From an uncultured Odoribacter sp. (GTDB lineage: Bacteria; Bacteroidota; Bacteroidia; Bacteroidales; Marinifilaceae): a DNA stretch of 64,000 bases. Under the pieces are notes generated by a model, which had not been told where the DNA came from, did no database searches, and worked only from the letters and a program-made list of their open reading frames with translations. This document shows, in pieces, positions 8,996-18,176 of this stretch (positions are counted from its first letter, which is position 1; every line of letters starts with the position of its first letter). Location of the stretch: assembly GCA_900541415.1 (NCBI GenBank), contig UQJP01000024.1, forward strand, positions 7,295 through 71,294. Direction: 5' to 3'. The translations under genes and the position numbers were made by a program.

Positions 8996-9865
8996 ATGGA
9001 AACCTCAGAATTATTAAAACGGGTCAGGAAGATCGAGATCAAAACCCGCGGCCTGTCGAGAAATATCTTTGCCGGGGAATACCACTCCGCGTTTAAGGGG
9101 AGGGGTATGACGTTCAGCGAGGTGCGGGAGTATCAGTATGGGGACGATATTCGTAATATCGACTGGAATGTCACCGCCCGCCATAACCGTCCGTATGTGA
9201 AGGTGTTCGAGGAAGAGCGTGAATTGACGGTGATGTTGATGATCGACGTGAGTGCTTCCCGGAATTTCGGTACGGTGTCGAAGCTGAAAAAGAATCAGAT
9301 TACAGAGATTGCCGCCGTGCTGGCCTTTTCGGCCATCCAGAACAACGATAAGATCGGCGTGATCTTTTTTTCCGATAAGATTGAAAAATTCATTCCCCCC
9401 AAAAAGGGGCGTACCCATATTCTGCATATCATCCGGGAGCTGATCGATTTCACCCCCGAAGACAAGCAGACGAACATCGAGCAGGCGTTGCAATATGTCA
9501 CCAATTCGATCAAGAAAAGGTGTACCTGTTTTGTGATTTCCGATTTTATCGACGATCACGATTTTGCGCATGCGCTCGCTATTGCCAACCGCAAACACGA
9601 TGTGGTGGCTCTCCGGGTGTATGACCCCCGCGAGAACGTGTTGCCTCCGGTGGGGCTGATGTATCTGCGCGATGCGGAAACCAACGAGCTGATGTGGGTG
9701 GATACGTCCGACAAGGTTTTGAGGGAAGAATATGAAAAATATGCTTTTATTCAGGAGAAGGAACTGGAAGCTACTTTCAAGCGTTCGGGCGTAGATGTGG
9801 CGAACATCCGTTCGGACGAGGATTATGTGAGGGCTTTGATGACTATGTTCAAGAAAAGAGCGTAA
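8996..9865 (+). CDS. DUF58 domain protein of the Bat operon
   Basis: Cytoplasmic DUF58/VWA-like partner of MoxR. The family core motif is clear: GRGMTFSEVREYQYGDDIRNIDWNVTAR is present around residues 35-65 (shown here as GMTFSEVREYQYGDD and IDWNVTAR), followed by a VWA-like segment starting MIDVSASRNFG with a DxSxS-type metal site. The best start is the ATG at 8996, since the TTG six bases earlier has no better ribosome site. It sits 47 bases after moxR and 16 bases before the next gene, so it is co-transcribed. The precise role is unknown; by family it links MoxR to VWA proteins. Confidence 0.92.
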   Translation: METSELLKRVRKIEIKTRGLSRNIFAGEYHSAFKGRGMTFSEVREYQYGDDIRNIDWNVTARHNRPYVKVFEEERELTVMLMIDVSASRNFGTVSKLKKNQITEIAAVLAFSAIQNNDKIGVIFFSDKIEKFIPPKKGRTHILHIIRELIDFTPEDKQTNIEQALQYVTNSIKKRCTCFVISDFIDDHDFAHALAIANRKHDVVALRVYDPRENVLPPVGLMYLRDAETNELMWVDTSDKVLREEYEKYAFIQEKELEATFKRSGVDVANIRSDEDYVRALMTMFKKRA

Positions 9866-9881
9866 CCGTAAATTATTCATT

Positions 9882-10973
9882 ATGCGTTTGAAACTGATTT
9901 CATTGATATTGTTCCTGTCCCTTTGCGGGGGTGTGTTGAGAGCCCAGAACGCGGAATATGGGGTGATGATCGACACCACTTATATGATGATCGGCGACCA
10001 GCAGAACCTGACGTTTCAGTTGAAAGGGGATGCCGGGATGAAGGTGAAGTTCCCGTTTTTGAGGGATACGGTCAGCCGGGGAATCGAGATTATTTCCGGC
10101 CCGGTGCGCGATTCGGTCAAAGAGAGCGACGGCCAATGGCTTTTCCGGGAAACTTATGTGATTACGGCTTTCGACACGGGGGTATATGTGATCCCTTCTT
10201 TGCCGATCCAGGTTGAAAATCAGGATTACAACAATGTGTTGCGTACCGATCCCCTGTCGTTTGTGGTGAATACTTTCGAGGTAGACCCGCAAAAGGGGAA
10301 TTACGATATTGTGATGCCTTACAATGCCCCCTGGACGCTGGCGGAAGCCTTGCCTTATATCCTCTGGACGCTGCTGGGACTGGCGGTGGTCGGCGGAGTG
10401 TGGTGGTTTATCGTGCAGAGGCGGAAAAACAGGCCGCTTTTCGCTCCGAAGAAAGAGGAGATTCCCCCTTATGTGAAAGCCATTAAATCGCTCGACGAGA
10501 TCAAGGCGGAAAAACTTTGGCAGGCCGGGAAAGAAAAGGAATATTATACGAAACTGACCGACACCCTGCGGCAGTATCTGGACGATGAGTTCCAGATTCC
10601 TGCCATGGAGCAGACCTCTGCCGAGACGGTGAAGGCGGTTGCAGCCTGTAAGCTGGTGGACCATACCGACCGCGACCGGGTGACCGATATGCTGGCGACG
10701 GCCGATTTTGTGAAGTTTGCCAAATACACGCCTTTGCAGGACGAAAGTGCCCGCTATCTGGACACGGCTTACGATTTTGTGAACAACACCCACCAGCGTT
10801 TGCAGCAGGAGCTTTCCGAGCAGCACCAGCGCGAGGAAGCGGAAAAGGAACGCCAGCGCCGGGAGGAAGTCCGGGCGGCTGCCGGAAAGGAAACGGCGGA
10901 GAAAGCTGCGGCAGAGCAGCACGAAGCCGGGGAAACCGGAAAGAACGGGGAGAAGCCGGAGACGCAGGAATAA
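9882..10973 (+). CDS. Bat-operon membrane protein (signal peptide, one TM, charged tail)
   Basis: A signal peptide (1-21, ending LRAQ), a periplasmic beta-rich domain of about 140 residues, one transmembrane helix near 155-175 (LPYILWTLLGLAVVGGVWW), and a cytoplasmic helical region that resembles DUF4381-type domains found in other MoxR/VWA operons. The last 60 residues are an extreme Glu/Lys/Ala/Gln-rich tail, probably a coiled coil or flexible. It sits between DUF58 and batA with 16- and 51-base spacings, so it is an operon member. The DUF4381 assignment is a judgement from position and layout, not from a signature motif. Confidence 0.82.
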   Translation: MRLKLISLILFLSLCGGVLRAQNAEYGVMIDTTYMMIGDQQNLTFQLKGDAGMKVKFPFLRDTVSRGIEIISGPVRDSVKESDGQWLFRETYVITAFDTGVYVIPSLPIQVENQDYNNVLRTDPLSFVVNTFEVDPQKGNYDIVMPYNAPWTLAEALPYILWTLLGLAVVGGVWWFIVQRRKNRPLFAPKKEEIPPYVKAIKSLDEIKAEKLWQAGKEKEYYTKLTDTLRQYLDDEFQIPAMEQTSAETVKAVAACKLVDHTDRDRVTDMLATADFVKFAKYTPLQDESARYLDTAYDFVNNTHQRLQQELSEQHQREEAEKERQRREEVRAAAGKETAEKAAAEQHEAGETGKNGEKPETQE

Positions 10974-11024
10974 GGCTGCCGGCGAGGAACTTTGTAAATG
11001 ACGATATAAGAAAACCGATGAGTT

Positions 11025-12017
11025 ATGTTAGGATTTGAATTTGCTAACCCCAAATATTTTCTATTGTTGCTGCTTTTGCTGCCAATGATAGCCTGGTATG
11101 TTTTTAAGGAAAAAAATTCGCATGCCGATTTGCAGTTTTCTTCCCTCAGGGCGTTCAGGGGTATCAAGCATGCGGGAAGGGTATGGATGCGGCACGTGCT
11201 GTTCGGGTTGAAAGTGCTGGCTATCATTTTTCTGGTGACGGCTTTGGCGCGTCCCCAGTCCAGCAATAGCTGGCAGACCTATACCAGCGAGGGTATCGAT
11301 ATTATGCTGGCGCTGGATATTTCGGGAAGTATGCTGGCACGGGATTTCACGCCCGACCGTCTGGAAGCCGCGAAGGAAGTGGCCACGAAGTTTATTTTGG
11401 AACGCCCGCAGGATAAGATCGGGCTGGTGGTGTTCAGCGGCGAGAGCTTTACGCAATGTCCCCTGACGACCGACCAGGCGGTGCTGGTGAATTTGCTGCG
11501 GGAGGTGAAAAGCGGTATGATCGAGGATGGAACGGCGATAGGCTTAGGTTTGGCGAATGCGGTGAACCGCCTCAAAGACAGCCCCGGAAAGTCGAAAGTG
11601 GTGATTCTGCTGACCGACGGGGTGAATAACCGGGGATCGGTGGCTCCCGCCACGGCGGCGGAGTTGGCGAAGGCTTTCGGAATCCGGGTGTATACGATCG
11701 GCGTGGGAACTTACGGGGAAGCCCCTTATCCGGTGCCTACCCCTTTCGGTGTGCAGTTGCAGAATATGCCTGTGGAGATCGACGAAGAGGTGTTGGAGCA
11801 AATTGCCACGCTTACCGGAGGGAAATATTTCCGGGCTACGGATAACGATAAGCTGAAACAGATTTATTCCGAGATCGATCAATTGGAAAAAAGTAAGATA
11901 GAAGTCAAGCATTTTAGCAAAAAGAACGAGCAATATTTCATTTTCGCCCTTGTCGGGATGTGCCTCCTGATTGCAGAAGCGCTGTTGAGGTACACCGTGT
12001 TGCGGAAGATTCCCTGA
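11025..12017 (+). CDS. batA: BatA, VWA-domain membrane protein
   Basis: Inner-membrane protein with an N-terminal hydrophobic pair (about 12-30 and 62-80), a VWA domain (about 90-290) and a C-terminal transmembrane helix. The metal-ion-dependent adhesion site is intact: D98-I-S-G-S, with the threonine and aspartate loops in SGMIEDGTAIG and LLTDGVNNRG. The N-terminal LGFEFANPKYF fits the BatA N-terminal domain. It is followed after 53 bases by the paralogue batB. The Bat proteins are thought to act together with MoxR in the periplasm under oxidative or envelope stress (known for the family), with no direct mechanism visible here. Confidence 0.94.
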   Translation: MLGFEFANPKYFLLLLLLLPMIAWYVFKEKNSHADLQFSSLRAFRGIKHAGRVWMRHVLFGLKVLAIIFLVTALARPQSSNSWQTYTSEGIDIMLALDISGSMLARDFTPDRLEAAKEVATKFILERPQDKIGLVVFSGESFTQCPLTTDQAVLVNLLREVKSGMIEDGTAIGLGLANAVNRLKDSPGKSKVVILLTDGVNNRGSVAPATAAELAKAFGIRVYTIGVGTYGEAPYPVPTPFGVQLQNMPVEIDEEVLEQIATLTGGKYFRATDNDKLKQIYSEIDQLEKSKIEVKHFSKKNEQYFIFALVGMCLLIAEALLRYTVLRKIP

Positions 12018-12070
12018 TCGGCAGGGTGGGAGAAAGGAAATCGTGTTTGAAAATAAAAATACATTAGGCT

Positions 12071-13114
12071 ATGTTTAGATTTGCACATCCAGAATTATTA
12101 TACCTGCTGATCGTGATTCCGCTGCTGATTGCGTTTTTCGTGGTTATGCGGCAGAAAAAGAGAAAGGCGATTGCGGAATTTGGAAACCCCGAATTGCTGA
12201 AACCCCTGATGCCCTTGCTTTCTTTTAAGCGGGGGACGTGGAAGTTCGTGATGCTGATGATTGCTTTGCTTTTTGTGATCGTAGGGGTAGCCGGGCCTCA
12301 GTTCGGCTCGAAATTGCAGCAGGTGAAGAAAAAAGGCGTGGAGCTGATGATTGTGCTCGACGTTTCCAATTCGATGCTGGCACAGGATATTAAGCCGAAC
12401 CGTCTTGAAAAGGCGAAAATGGCTATTTCCCGCATGGTTGAAAAATTGTCGAACGATAAGGTGGGGCTGATCGTGTTTGCCGGGGATGCTTATGTGCAGT
12501 TACCCATCACCACGGATTATTCTTCCGCTAAGTTGTTCCTTTCCAATATCAATACGGACATGATGCCTGTGCAGGGCACGTCTATCGGCGCGGCGATAGA
12601 CCTGGCCGCCCGTTCGTTCACGCCGGAAACGGATGCTTCGAAAGCGATTATCGTGATTACCGACGGGGAAAATCACCAGGACGATGCCGTGGCTGCCGCT
12701 AAGGCCGCCCACGAGAAAGGGATTACGATCCATACCATCGGGATGGGGCTGGAGCAGGGTGCGCCGATTCCGGAGAAAGGGAATCCGGGGCAGTTCCGTA
12801 AGGATGCTGCCGGGAATGTGGTGATTTCGAAACTGGACGAAGAAACGCTCCGCCAGATTGCTAAGGCGGGAGAGGGCTTGTATGTCCGCGCCAGCAATAC
12901 CGATGTGGGGTTGGGGCAGTTGATGGACGAGGTGAACCGCATGGAGAAAACAATGCTGGAAGAACGGATTTTCAGCGATTATGCTGAAAAATACCAATAT
13001 TTTCTGCTTGCCGGGTTGTTTTTCGTGTTTGTGGAATTTATGATTTTGGGTAGAAGGAACAAACGGTTTATGAAGATTTATATTTTCAAGAAGAAGGAAG
13101 CCGGACAGGCGTAA
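12071..13114 (+). CDS. batB: BatB, VWA-domain membrane protein
   Basis: Paralogue of batA with the same plan: N-terminal FRFAHPELLYLL followed by two hydrophobic helices, a VWA domain with an intact metal site (D97-V-S-N-S, then GTSIGAAID and VITDGENHQDD), and one C-terminal helix near residues 310-330. Length 347 aa is usual. It lies 53 bases after batA. A 295-base purine-rich stretch without a credible gene separates it from batC, longer than other spacings in the operon. Confidence 0.94.
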   Translation: MFRFAHPELLYLLIVIPLLIAFFVVMRQKKRKAIAEFGNPELLKPLMPLLSFKRGTWKFVMLMIALLFVIVGVAGPQFGSKLQQVKKKGVELMIVLDVSNSMLAQDIKPNRLEKAKMAISRMVEKLSNDKVGLIVFAGDAYVQLPITTDYSSAKLFLSNINTDMMPVQGTSIGAAIDLAARSFTPETDASKAIIVITDGENHQDDAVAAAKAAHEKGITIHTIGMGLEQGAPIPEKGNPGQFRKDAAGNVVISKLDEETLRQIAKAGEGLYVRASNTDVGLGQLMDEVNRMEKTMLEERIFSDYAEKYQYFLLAGLFFVFVEFMILGRRNKRFMKIYIFKKKEAGQA

Positions 13115-13409
13115 ACCTACCGGGATTGCCGGAAGGGACGGAAAGCGAGGGAGAGGGGCGGACGGTTGCCGCCGGACGGCAAAGGGAGGCCGGGCAGGTC
13201 GATGAGGAGAGAGTGGCCGGAACAGAGTGAAGGAGAAAGCCCCTGCCGGATCCATGTGAGATACCCCGGAAACGGACAGGAGGGCAAGAGGACGAGCGGA
13301 AGAAGCAGGGAGATAAAAAGGGGTTCCGGACGGGGTAAAAGTAAGAAAAAAGAGATTACAGAATGAAAGCGGGGATGAGTTTCATCCTTGCGAGATCGGA
13401 CGAAAGATT

Positions 13410-14267
13410 ATGAGCAAAACCATGAAAATAGCGACGTTAATACTGTTGATGCTGGCTTGTGCCTTGTCGGCCTCCGCCCAGCAGGAACGGAAGTTTATCC
13501 GGGAAGGGAACGGATTGTTCAACGGTCAGGATTTTGAGAAAGCCGAGGTGGAATACCGGAAAGCGATCGATAAGAAAGCCCTTTCTTTTGAAGCCGGGTT
13601 TAATCTGGGGGACGCTTTGTATAAGCAAAAGAAATATGAAGAAGCCCTTCAGCAGTTTTCAGCCATGGCGAAAGAGGAAAAGGATAAGGAAAAGCTGGGC
13701 GAGTTGTATCATAATATCGGGAACACCCTGCTGGCGATGGAGAAGACGGAGGAGAGCATCGAGGCTTATAAGGAATCTTTGAGAAACCGCCCTGCTTCGG
13801 CGGAGACGAAGTATAATCTGGAATATGCCCGCCATAAGCAGCAGCAGGATCAGAACAAGGACGACCAGAATAAAGATAATCAGGACAATAAGGACAATAA
13901 GGATAATCAAGATCAGCAGAATAAAGACCAGCAAGATCAAAATAAGGATCAGGACAAGGATAAACAAGACCAAAACAAAGATCAGCAAGACCAAAACAAA
14001 GATCAGCAAGATCAGAATAAGGATCAGCAGGATAAAGACAAGCAGGACCAGAATAAAGACCAGAACAAGGATAATAAAGATAATAAGGACAAGCAAGACC
14101 AGCAACAACAACAGCCTCAGGAGCAGCAGGGAAAGATTTCGAAAGAAGATGCCGCCCGCCTGTTAGAAGCTTTGCAGAACGATGAAAAGAACGTGCAGGA
14201 GAAGGTGCAAAAACAAAAAGCGCAGGAACAGAAGGCTAAAAAAATAAAAATTGAAAAAGATTGGTAA
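13410..14267 (+). CDS. batC: BatC, TPR protein with Asp/Gln/Asn/Lys repeat linker
   Basis: A signal peptide (ending SASAQ) is followed by TPR repeats (about 28-135: FIREGNGLFNGQDFEKAEVEY, then EALQQFSAMAKEE and NIGNTLLAMEKTEESIEAY). Next comes a striking stretch of about 95 residues built almost only from Asp, Gln, Asn and Lys (units like DQNKDQQ). The C-terminus is a charged helix. BatC is a periplasmic TPR member of the Bat system. The start at 13410 (ATG) has a possible alternative ATG at 13422. It sits 26 bases before batD. The repeat is likely a flexible linker and a site of length variation. Confidence 0.9.
   Translation: MSKTMKIATLILLMLACALSASAQQERKFIREGNGLFNGQDFEKAEVEYRKAIDKKALSFEAGFNLGDALYKQKKYEEALQQFSAMAKEEKDKEKLGELYHNIGNTLLAMEKTEESIEAYKESLRNRPASAETKYNLEYARHKQQQDQNKDDQNKDNQDNKDNKDNQDQQNKDQQDQNKDQDKDKQDQNKDQQDQNKDQQDQNKDQQDKDKQDQNKDQNKDNKDNKDKQDQQQQQPQEQQGKISKEDAARLLEALQNDEKNVQEKVQKQKAQEQKAKKIKIEKDW
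13840..14125 (+). repeat. Low-complexity coding repeat in batC
   Basis: Degenerate direct repeats of about 12-24 bases (for example CAAGACCAAAACAAAGATCAG-like units, two nearly identical copies at about 13966-14005) encode Asp-Gln-Asn-Lys tracts. Both strands are open over this stretch, which is a by-product of the repeat and not a second gene. Confidence 0.8.
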
Positions 14268-14293
14268 TTTTGCGGTTCAAATAAATAAAAGAA

Positions 14294-16117
14294 ATGAAAC
14301 TGTTTAGTTTACTTGCATTATTATTTGTCACATTACAGCTATCCGCAGAAACTGTGGAATTTAAAGCATCCGCGCCCAATGTGGTGGCGGTGGGGGAAAG
14401 ATTCCAGCTGACTTATTCCGTGAATAGCCAGGGATCGAATTTGCAGGTTCCCACTTTCGAGAACTTCGATTTGCTGATGGGCCCCAGTCCCAGCCAGTCG
14501 ATTGTCTTTGTCAACGACAATGGGCGGCAAACCCAGCAAGTGTCGTTCACCTATACTTACCTTTTGGAGGGGGTGAAGGAGGGAACTTTTCAGATTCCTG
14601 CCGCAACGATTACGGTGGAGGGGAAGCAATACAAATCGAATGCCCTGAAAATCCAGGTGGTGAAAGGCGAAGCGAAGCCTGCCGCCAATAACGATTCGCA
14701 GGCCGCCCAGAATAATTCTTCTTCGGTCAATGAAGAAAACCTGTTCGTGCGGATCGAGGTGAGCCGCCGGAGCCTGTATATGGGCGAGAGTCTTATGGCG
14801 GTGCTGAAAGTGTATTCCAAAGTGGATTTAACGAATTTCGGACGGATTAAATTTCCGTCGTTCAGCGGTTTTCTGGCGGAAGAAATTCCCACTCCCCAGC
14901 GCATCGAGCTGACGCGGGAAACTTATAACGGACAGATTTACAATGTGGGAGTAATCCGGAAAATGCTGTTATATCCGCAGCATACGGGCGAGATCGTGAT
15001 CGATCCTTTCGAGCTGGAATGTATTGTCCGGCAACGGGTGACGGGGGCGCGCAGTCCCTGGGACGATTTTTTCGGGAATTACCGCGATGTGCGCGCTATG
15101 CGCCGCAGCCGTCCGCTGACCATCAATGTGAAGGAATTGCCGCAGGAAGGCAAGCCGATCGGTTTTTCGGGCACGGTGGGTAATATCACGATGACCACTT
15201 CTATTTCCGCCGATACGGTGAATGCCAATGATGCGGTGACTTTCCGGGTGACTTTCCGGGGTACGGGCAATTTGAAATTGCTGAGCGCGCCGAAATTGAA
15301 TTTCCCGCTGGATTTCGAAGCCTACGATCCGAAAGAAAGCCGCGATGTGCAGACCGGGGAAACGGGGATGTCCGGAACGGTGTCGTTCGAATATCTGGTG
15401 ATTCCGCGTTATTCCGGGGAATACCTGATTCCGGCTTTGCGCTATTCTTTCTTCGATACCCAGACCAATTCTTACAGAACTTTGACGGGACGCGATTATA
15501 AGGTGTTTGTCCGCAAGGGAGCCGAGAAGGGACAGGCGAACGGGAATAACGGCAATGCCGTGCAGTCCTTCAAAAAAGAGGACGTGCGTATGGTGGGGCA
15601 GGATATTCGCTACCTGAAAACGGGTGACCTGAATTTGAAAGAGATCGGGGTGCGTTTCTTCGGCACTCCCCAGTATTGGCTGGCACTCCTGATTCCTTTT
15701 GTGCTGTTTGTTGCCGGAGTGGTGCTCAACCGCAGGCGGATCAAGTCGAATGCCGATGTGGTGAGGGTGAAAAACAGGGCGGCCAATAAAATGGCACGCA
15801 AGCGGCTGAAAGTGGCTGCCGGGGCGATGAAGAGCCATAATGCCGAACTGTTCTACGATGAAGTGCTGAAAGCCCTGTGGGGATATATGAGCTATAAGCT
15901 GAATATCGACCGGGCGGAACTGAACCGCGACAATATCAACGGCATTTTGCAGCAAAAAGGCGTGGAAACGGTGCTGGTCGAAGAATTTATCCGGGTGCTG
16001 GACACTTGCGAGTATGCCCGCTATGCTCCCGGCAGTAAGTCCGACCAACAAATGGATATGGTCTATATGGACAGTATAGATGTGATTACGAAATTGGATA
16101 AGGCAATTAAATCATAA
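14294..16117 (+). CDS. batD: BatD, oxygen-tolerance family membrane protein
   Basis: Signal peptide (1-18), a long periplasmic region of repeated beta-sandwich domains (about 20-440, typical BatD: FKASAPNVVAVGERFQLTY near the start), one transmembrane helix (about 455-475, YWLALLIPFVLFVAGVVL) and a cytoplasmic helical C-terminus. Its 607 aa length fits the family. It follows batC by 26 bases and precedes batE. BatD is taken to be the large periplasmic scaffold of the Bat complex (family knowledge). Confidence 0.93.
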   Translation: MKLFSLLALLFVTLQLSAETVEFKASAPNVVAVGERFQLTYSVNSQGSNLQVPTFENFDLLMGPSPSQSIVFVNDNGRQTQQVSFTYTYLLEGVKEGTFQIPAATITVEGKQYKSNALKIQVVKGEAKPAANNDSQAAQNNSSSVNEENLFVRIEVSRRSLYMGESLMAVLKVYSKVDLTNFGRIKFPSFSGFLAEEIPTPQRIELTRETYNGQIYNVGVIRKMLLYPQHTGEIVIDPFELECIVRQRVTGARSPWDDFFGNYRDVRAMRRSRPLTINVKELPQEGKPIGFSGTVGNITMTTSISADTVNANDAVTFRVTFRGTGNLKLLSAPKLNFPLDFEAYDPKESRDVQTGETGMSGTVSFEYLVIPRYSGEYLIPALRYSFFDTQTNSYRTLTGRDYKVFVRKGAEKGQANGNNGNAVQSFKKEDVRMVGQDIRYLKTGDLNLKEIGVRFFGTPQYWLALLIPFVLFVAGVVLNRRRIKSNADVVRVKNRAANKMARKRLKVAAGAMKSHNAELFYDEVLKALWGYMSYKLNIDRAELNRDNINGILQQKGVETVLVEEFIRVLDTCEYARYAPGSKSDQQMDMVYMDSIDVITKLDKAIKS

Positions 16118-16163
16118 CCTGCGCCCGGCAGGGTTGCCTGCCGGAGCTTTAGACAAATTGGAA

Positions 16164-16913
16164 ATGAGAACATTGGTTTTAATTATAACGGTCTTATTGA
16201 CGGGTTTTTCCGCCCTGGCACAAGTGGAGCCGCAGGAACAGGCGGAAACTTTTTACCGGGAAGGGAAATATCAGGAAGCTGCCGAGGTGTATAAAAACAT
16301 TTTGGCGGGAGGCCGGGAGTCTGCCGGACTGTATTATAATTTAGGGAATTGCTATTATAAGCTGGGCGAAAATACTCAGGCTATCCTGAATTATGAACGG
16401 GCGTTGCTGCTCGATCCCAGCGATGGAATGGCACGCTATAACCTGAAAATGGCGCAGAAAGGGATTGTCGATAAAATAGAGGTGTTGCCGGAATTGTTTT
16501 TTGTGAGATGGTTCAAGGCGGTGGAAACTTATTTTTCAGCCGACCAGTGGGGGATGATTTCCGTGTCGCTGTTTATCTTTTTCCTGTGTATGGTGGCCTT
16601 GTTTTTCTATGCCGGGACTGTGGGCTGGAAAAAGACGGGTTTTTGGGTAGGGGTTGTCGCCCTTTTCCTGGTGGCATTTACCCTTTTCTTTGCCGTGAAA
16701 CAGCATCACCGGATTACAGAGCGGGAATATGCCATTATCACAGCGGCCAGCGTCACGGTGAAAGGTGCGCCGGACAATAGCGGTACGGCTCTGTTTCTGA
16801 TACACGAAGGGCTGAAAGTGCGGGTGATCGGCACGCTGGGTAACTGGTATAATATCCGGGTGGCCGACGGCAATGAAGGCTGGGTGGAAAAATCCGAGCT
16901 TGAGAAAATTTAA
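16164..16913 (+). CDS. batE: BatE, TPR and SH3-like domain protein
   Basis: Signal peptide (ending SALAQ), a TPR segment (about 25-100: AETFYREGKYQEAAEVYKNI and YYNLGNCYYKLGEN), two transmembrane helices (about 130-150 and 160-180) and a C-terminal SH3-like domain (about 200-249: VTVKGAPDNSGTALFLIHEG, ending WYNIRVADGNEGWVEK). The start is the ATG at 16164; an upstream in-frame TTG would add ten unlikely residues. It is the last gene of the Bat operon, with a weak terminator-like hairpin at 16992-17013. Confidence 0.92.
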   Translation: MRTLVLIITVLLTGFSALAQVEPQEQAETFYREGKYQEAAEVYKNILAGGRESAGLYYNLGNCYYKLGENTQAILNYERALLLDPSDGMARYNLKMAQKGIVDKIEVLPELFFVRWFKAVETYFSADQWGMISVSLFIFFLCMVALFFYAGTVGWKKTGFWVGVVALFLVAFTLFFAVKQHHRITEREYAIITAASVTVKGAPDNSGTALFLIHEGLKVRVIGTLGNWYNIRVADGNEGWVEKSELEKI

Positions 16914-16991
16914 GCCGTCCGTGTGAAAAATCAGGGAAAAGTTCCAACCGATTTGGTAATACGGGCGATCCTTGCTATTTTTACAGTCTGT

Positions 16992-17013
16992 AAACGGAGA
17001 GGTTTCCGTTTTT
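16992..17013 (+). terminator. Possible weak terminator after batE
   Basis: AAACGGA (16992-16998) pairs with TCCGTTT (17005-17011) around a 6-base loop and runs into TTTTT. The stem is short (7 bp), so it may leak into dnaX, which starts 28 bases later. Confidence 0.45.
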
Positions 17014-17040
17014 ATCTTAAAGAAATCACTTTACCTGTAA

Positions 17041-18150
17041 ATGGATAATTTTATAGTTTCAGCACGAAAGTACAGACCTGCCAGCTTCGATACGGTGGTG
17101 GGACAGCTGTCGATTACGTCCACCCTGCGCAATGCGATTGCCAATCACCAGTTGGCACAGGCATACCTGTTCACAGGGCCGAGGGGGGTGGGAAAGACCA
17201 CCTGTGCCCGTATTTTTGCCAAGACTATAAATTGTATGAATTTGCAGCCCAACGCCGAGCCTTGTAACGAGTGTGAATCGTGCAAGGCGTTCAATGCGGG
17301 GCGTTCGCTCAATATTCATGAGTTGGATGCCGCTTCCAATAATAGCGTGGACGATATTCGGGGGTTGGTGGAGCAGGTGAGGATTCTACCGCAGGTGGGC
17401 AAGTATAGCGTGTATATCATCGACGAGGTGCATATGTTGAGTACCTCGGCTTTCAATGCGTTCCTGAAAACGCTGGAAGAGCCGCCCGCCCATGCCATTT
17501 TTATTTTAGCGACTACTGAGAAACATAAGATATTACCCACTATTTTGTCCCGTTGCCAGATTTACGATTTCAACCGGATGAAAGTGGCCGATACGGTGGA
17601 ACACCTGAAATATATCGCTTCGAAAGAGGGGATTACCGCCGAGGAAGAGGCGCTGGATGTGATTGCGCAGAAAGCGGACGGGGCAATGCGTGATGCGCTT
17701 TCCATTTTCGACCAGGTGGTGAGTTTTTGCGGTACTACCCTTACTTACGATAAGGTGATTCAGAATTTGAACGTGCTGGATTACGATTATTATTTCCGGC
17801 TGACAGACCTGTTTTATGCCGGAAAGGTGTCGGAGGCCCTTTTGCTGTTCAATGAGATTATCGAAAAAGGCTTCGACGGCGGAAATCTTGTATCGGGTTT
17901 GGGAAAACATTTCCGCGATGTGCTGGTGTCGAAAGATCCTGCCACCGTGCAGTTGCTGGAAGTGAGCGCGGGGATTAAGGCGCGTTATGCCAAACAGGCT
18001 GCCGATTGCTCGGTGGATTTCCTGTATGAAGCCCTGAAAGTGGTGGAACAATGCGAGATGCAATATAAGGTACGCATGGAAAAACGGTTGTGCGTGGAGA
18101 TTGCGTTTATCAAATTGTGCCAGATCAACGAGCTAAAAAAAAAAAGCTGA
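17041..18150 (+). CDS. dnaX: DNA polymerase III gamma/tau, zero-frame (gamma-like) product
   Basis: Clamp-loader ATPase of the replicative polymerase. Walker A is in FTGPRGVGKTTCARIFAK, the four zinc-binding cysteines are in CMNLQPNAEPC and NECESC, Walker B is VYIIDEVHML, and sensor 1 is ATTEKHKILPTILSRC. The frame stops after 369 aa, immediately downstream of an 11-A run (18135-18145). The rest of the protein continues in the -1 frame up to 18839. This is the gene plan of dnaX genes that make a short gamma and a long tau by frameshifting or transcript slippage (known in E. coli and Thermus). A homopolymer error in the sequence is the alternative explanation. Confidence 0.93.
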   Translation: MDNFIVSARKYRPASFDTVVGQLSITSTLRNAIANHQLAQAYLFTGPRGVGKTTCARIFAKTINCMNLQPNAEPCNECESCKAFNAGRSLNIHELDAASNNSVDDIRGLVEQVRILPQVGKYSVYIIDEVHMLSTSAFNAFLKTLEEPPAHAIFILATTEKHKILPTILSRCQIYDFNRMKVADTVEHLKYIASKEGITAEEEALDVIAQKADGAMRDALSIFDQVVSFCGTTLTYDKVIQNLNVLDYDYYFRLTDLFYAGKVSEALLLFNEIIEKGFDGGNLVSGLGKHFRDVLVSKDPATVQLLEVSAGIKARYAKQAADCSVDFLYEALKVVEQCEMQYKVRMEKRLCVEIAFIKLCQINELKKKS

Positions 18151-18176
18151 GAGCCTCTGAGTTTGCAGCTCTTCTC
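18135..18176 (+). promoter_or_regulatory. Putative dnaX slippage/frameshift site with downstream stem
   Basis: Eleven A residues at 18135-18145 give, in the zero frame, the slippery reading A AAA AAA. A -1 ribosomal slip, or one extra A in the transcript, moves translation into the tau frame; without it, TGA at 18148-18150 ends the gamma-like product. Just downstream two alternative stems are possible: GAGAGC (18149-18154) with GCTCTT (18168-18173), or AGCTG (18145-18149) with CAGCT (18166-18170). An A-run this long favours transcript slippage over a pure ribosomal mechanism; that is inference. Confidence 0.7.

Noticed and set aside
13166..13366. Arg/Gly/Lys-rich 66-codon reading between batB and batC
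   Set aside because: Composition reflects the purine-rich gap; no ribosome site and no protein-like pattern.
13659..14111. Minus-strand reading of about 150 codons made of Leu/Ile/Val
   Set aside because: It is the mirror of the DQNK repeat of batC and has no start context.
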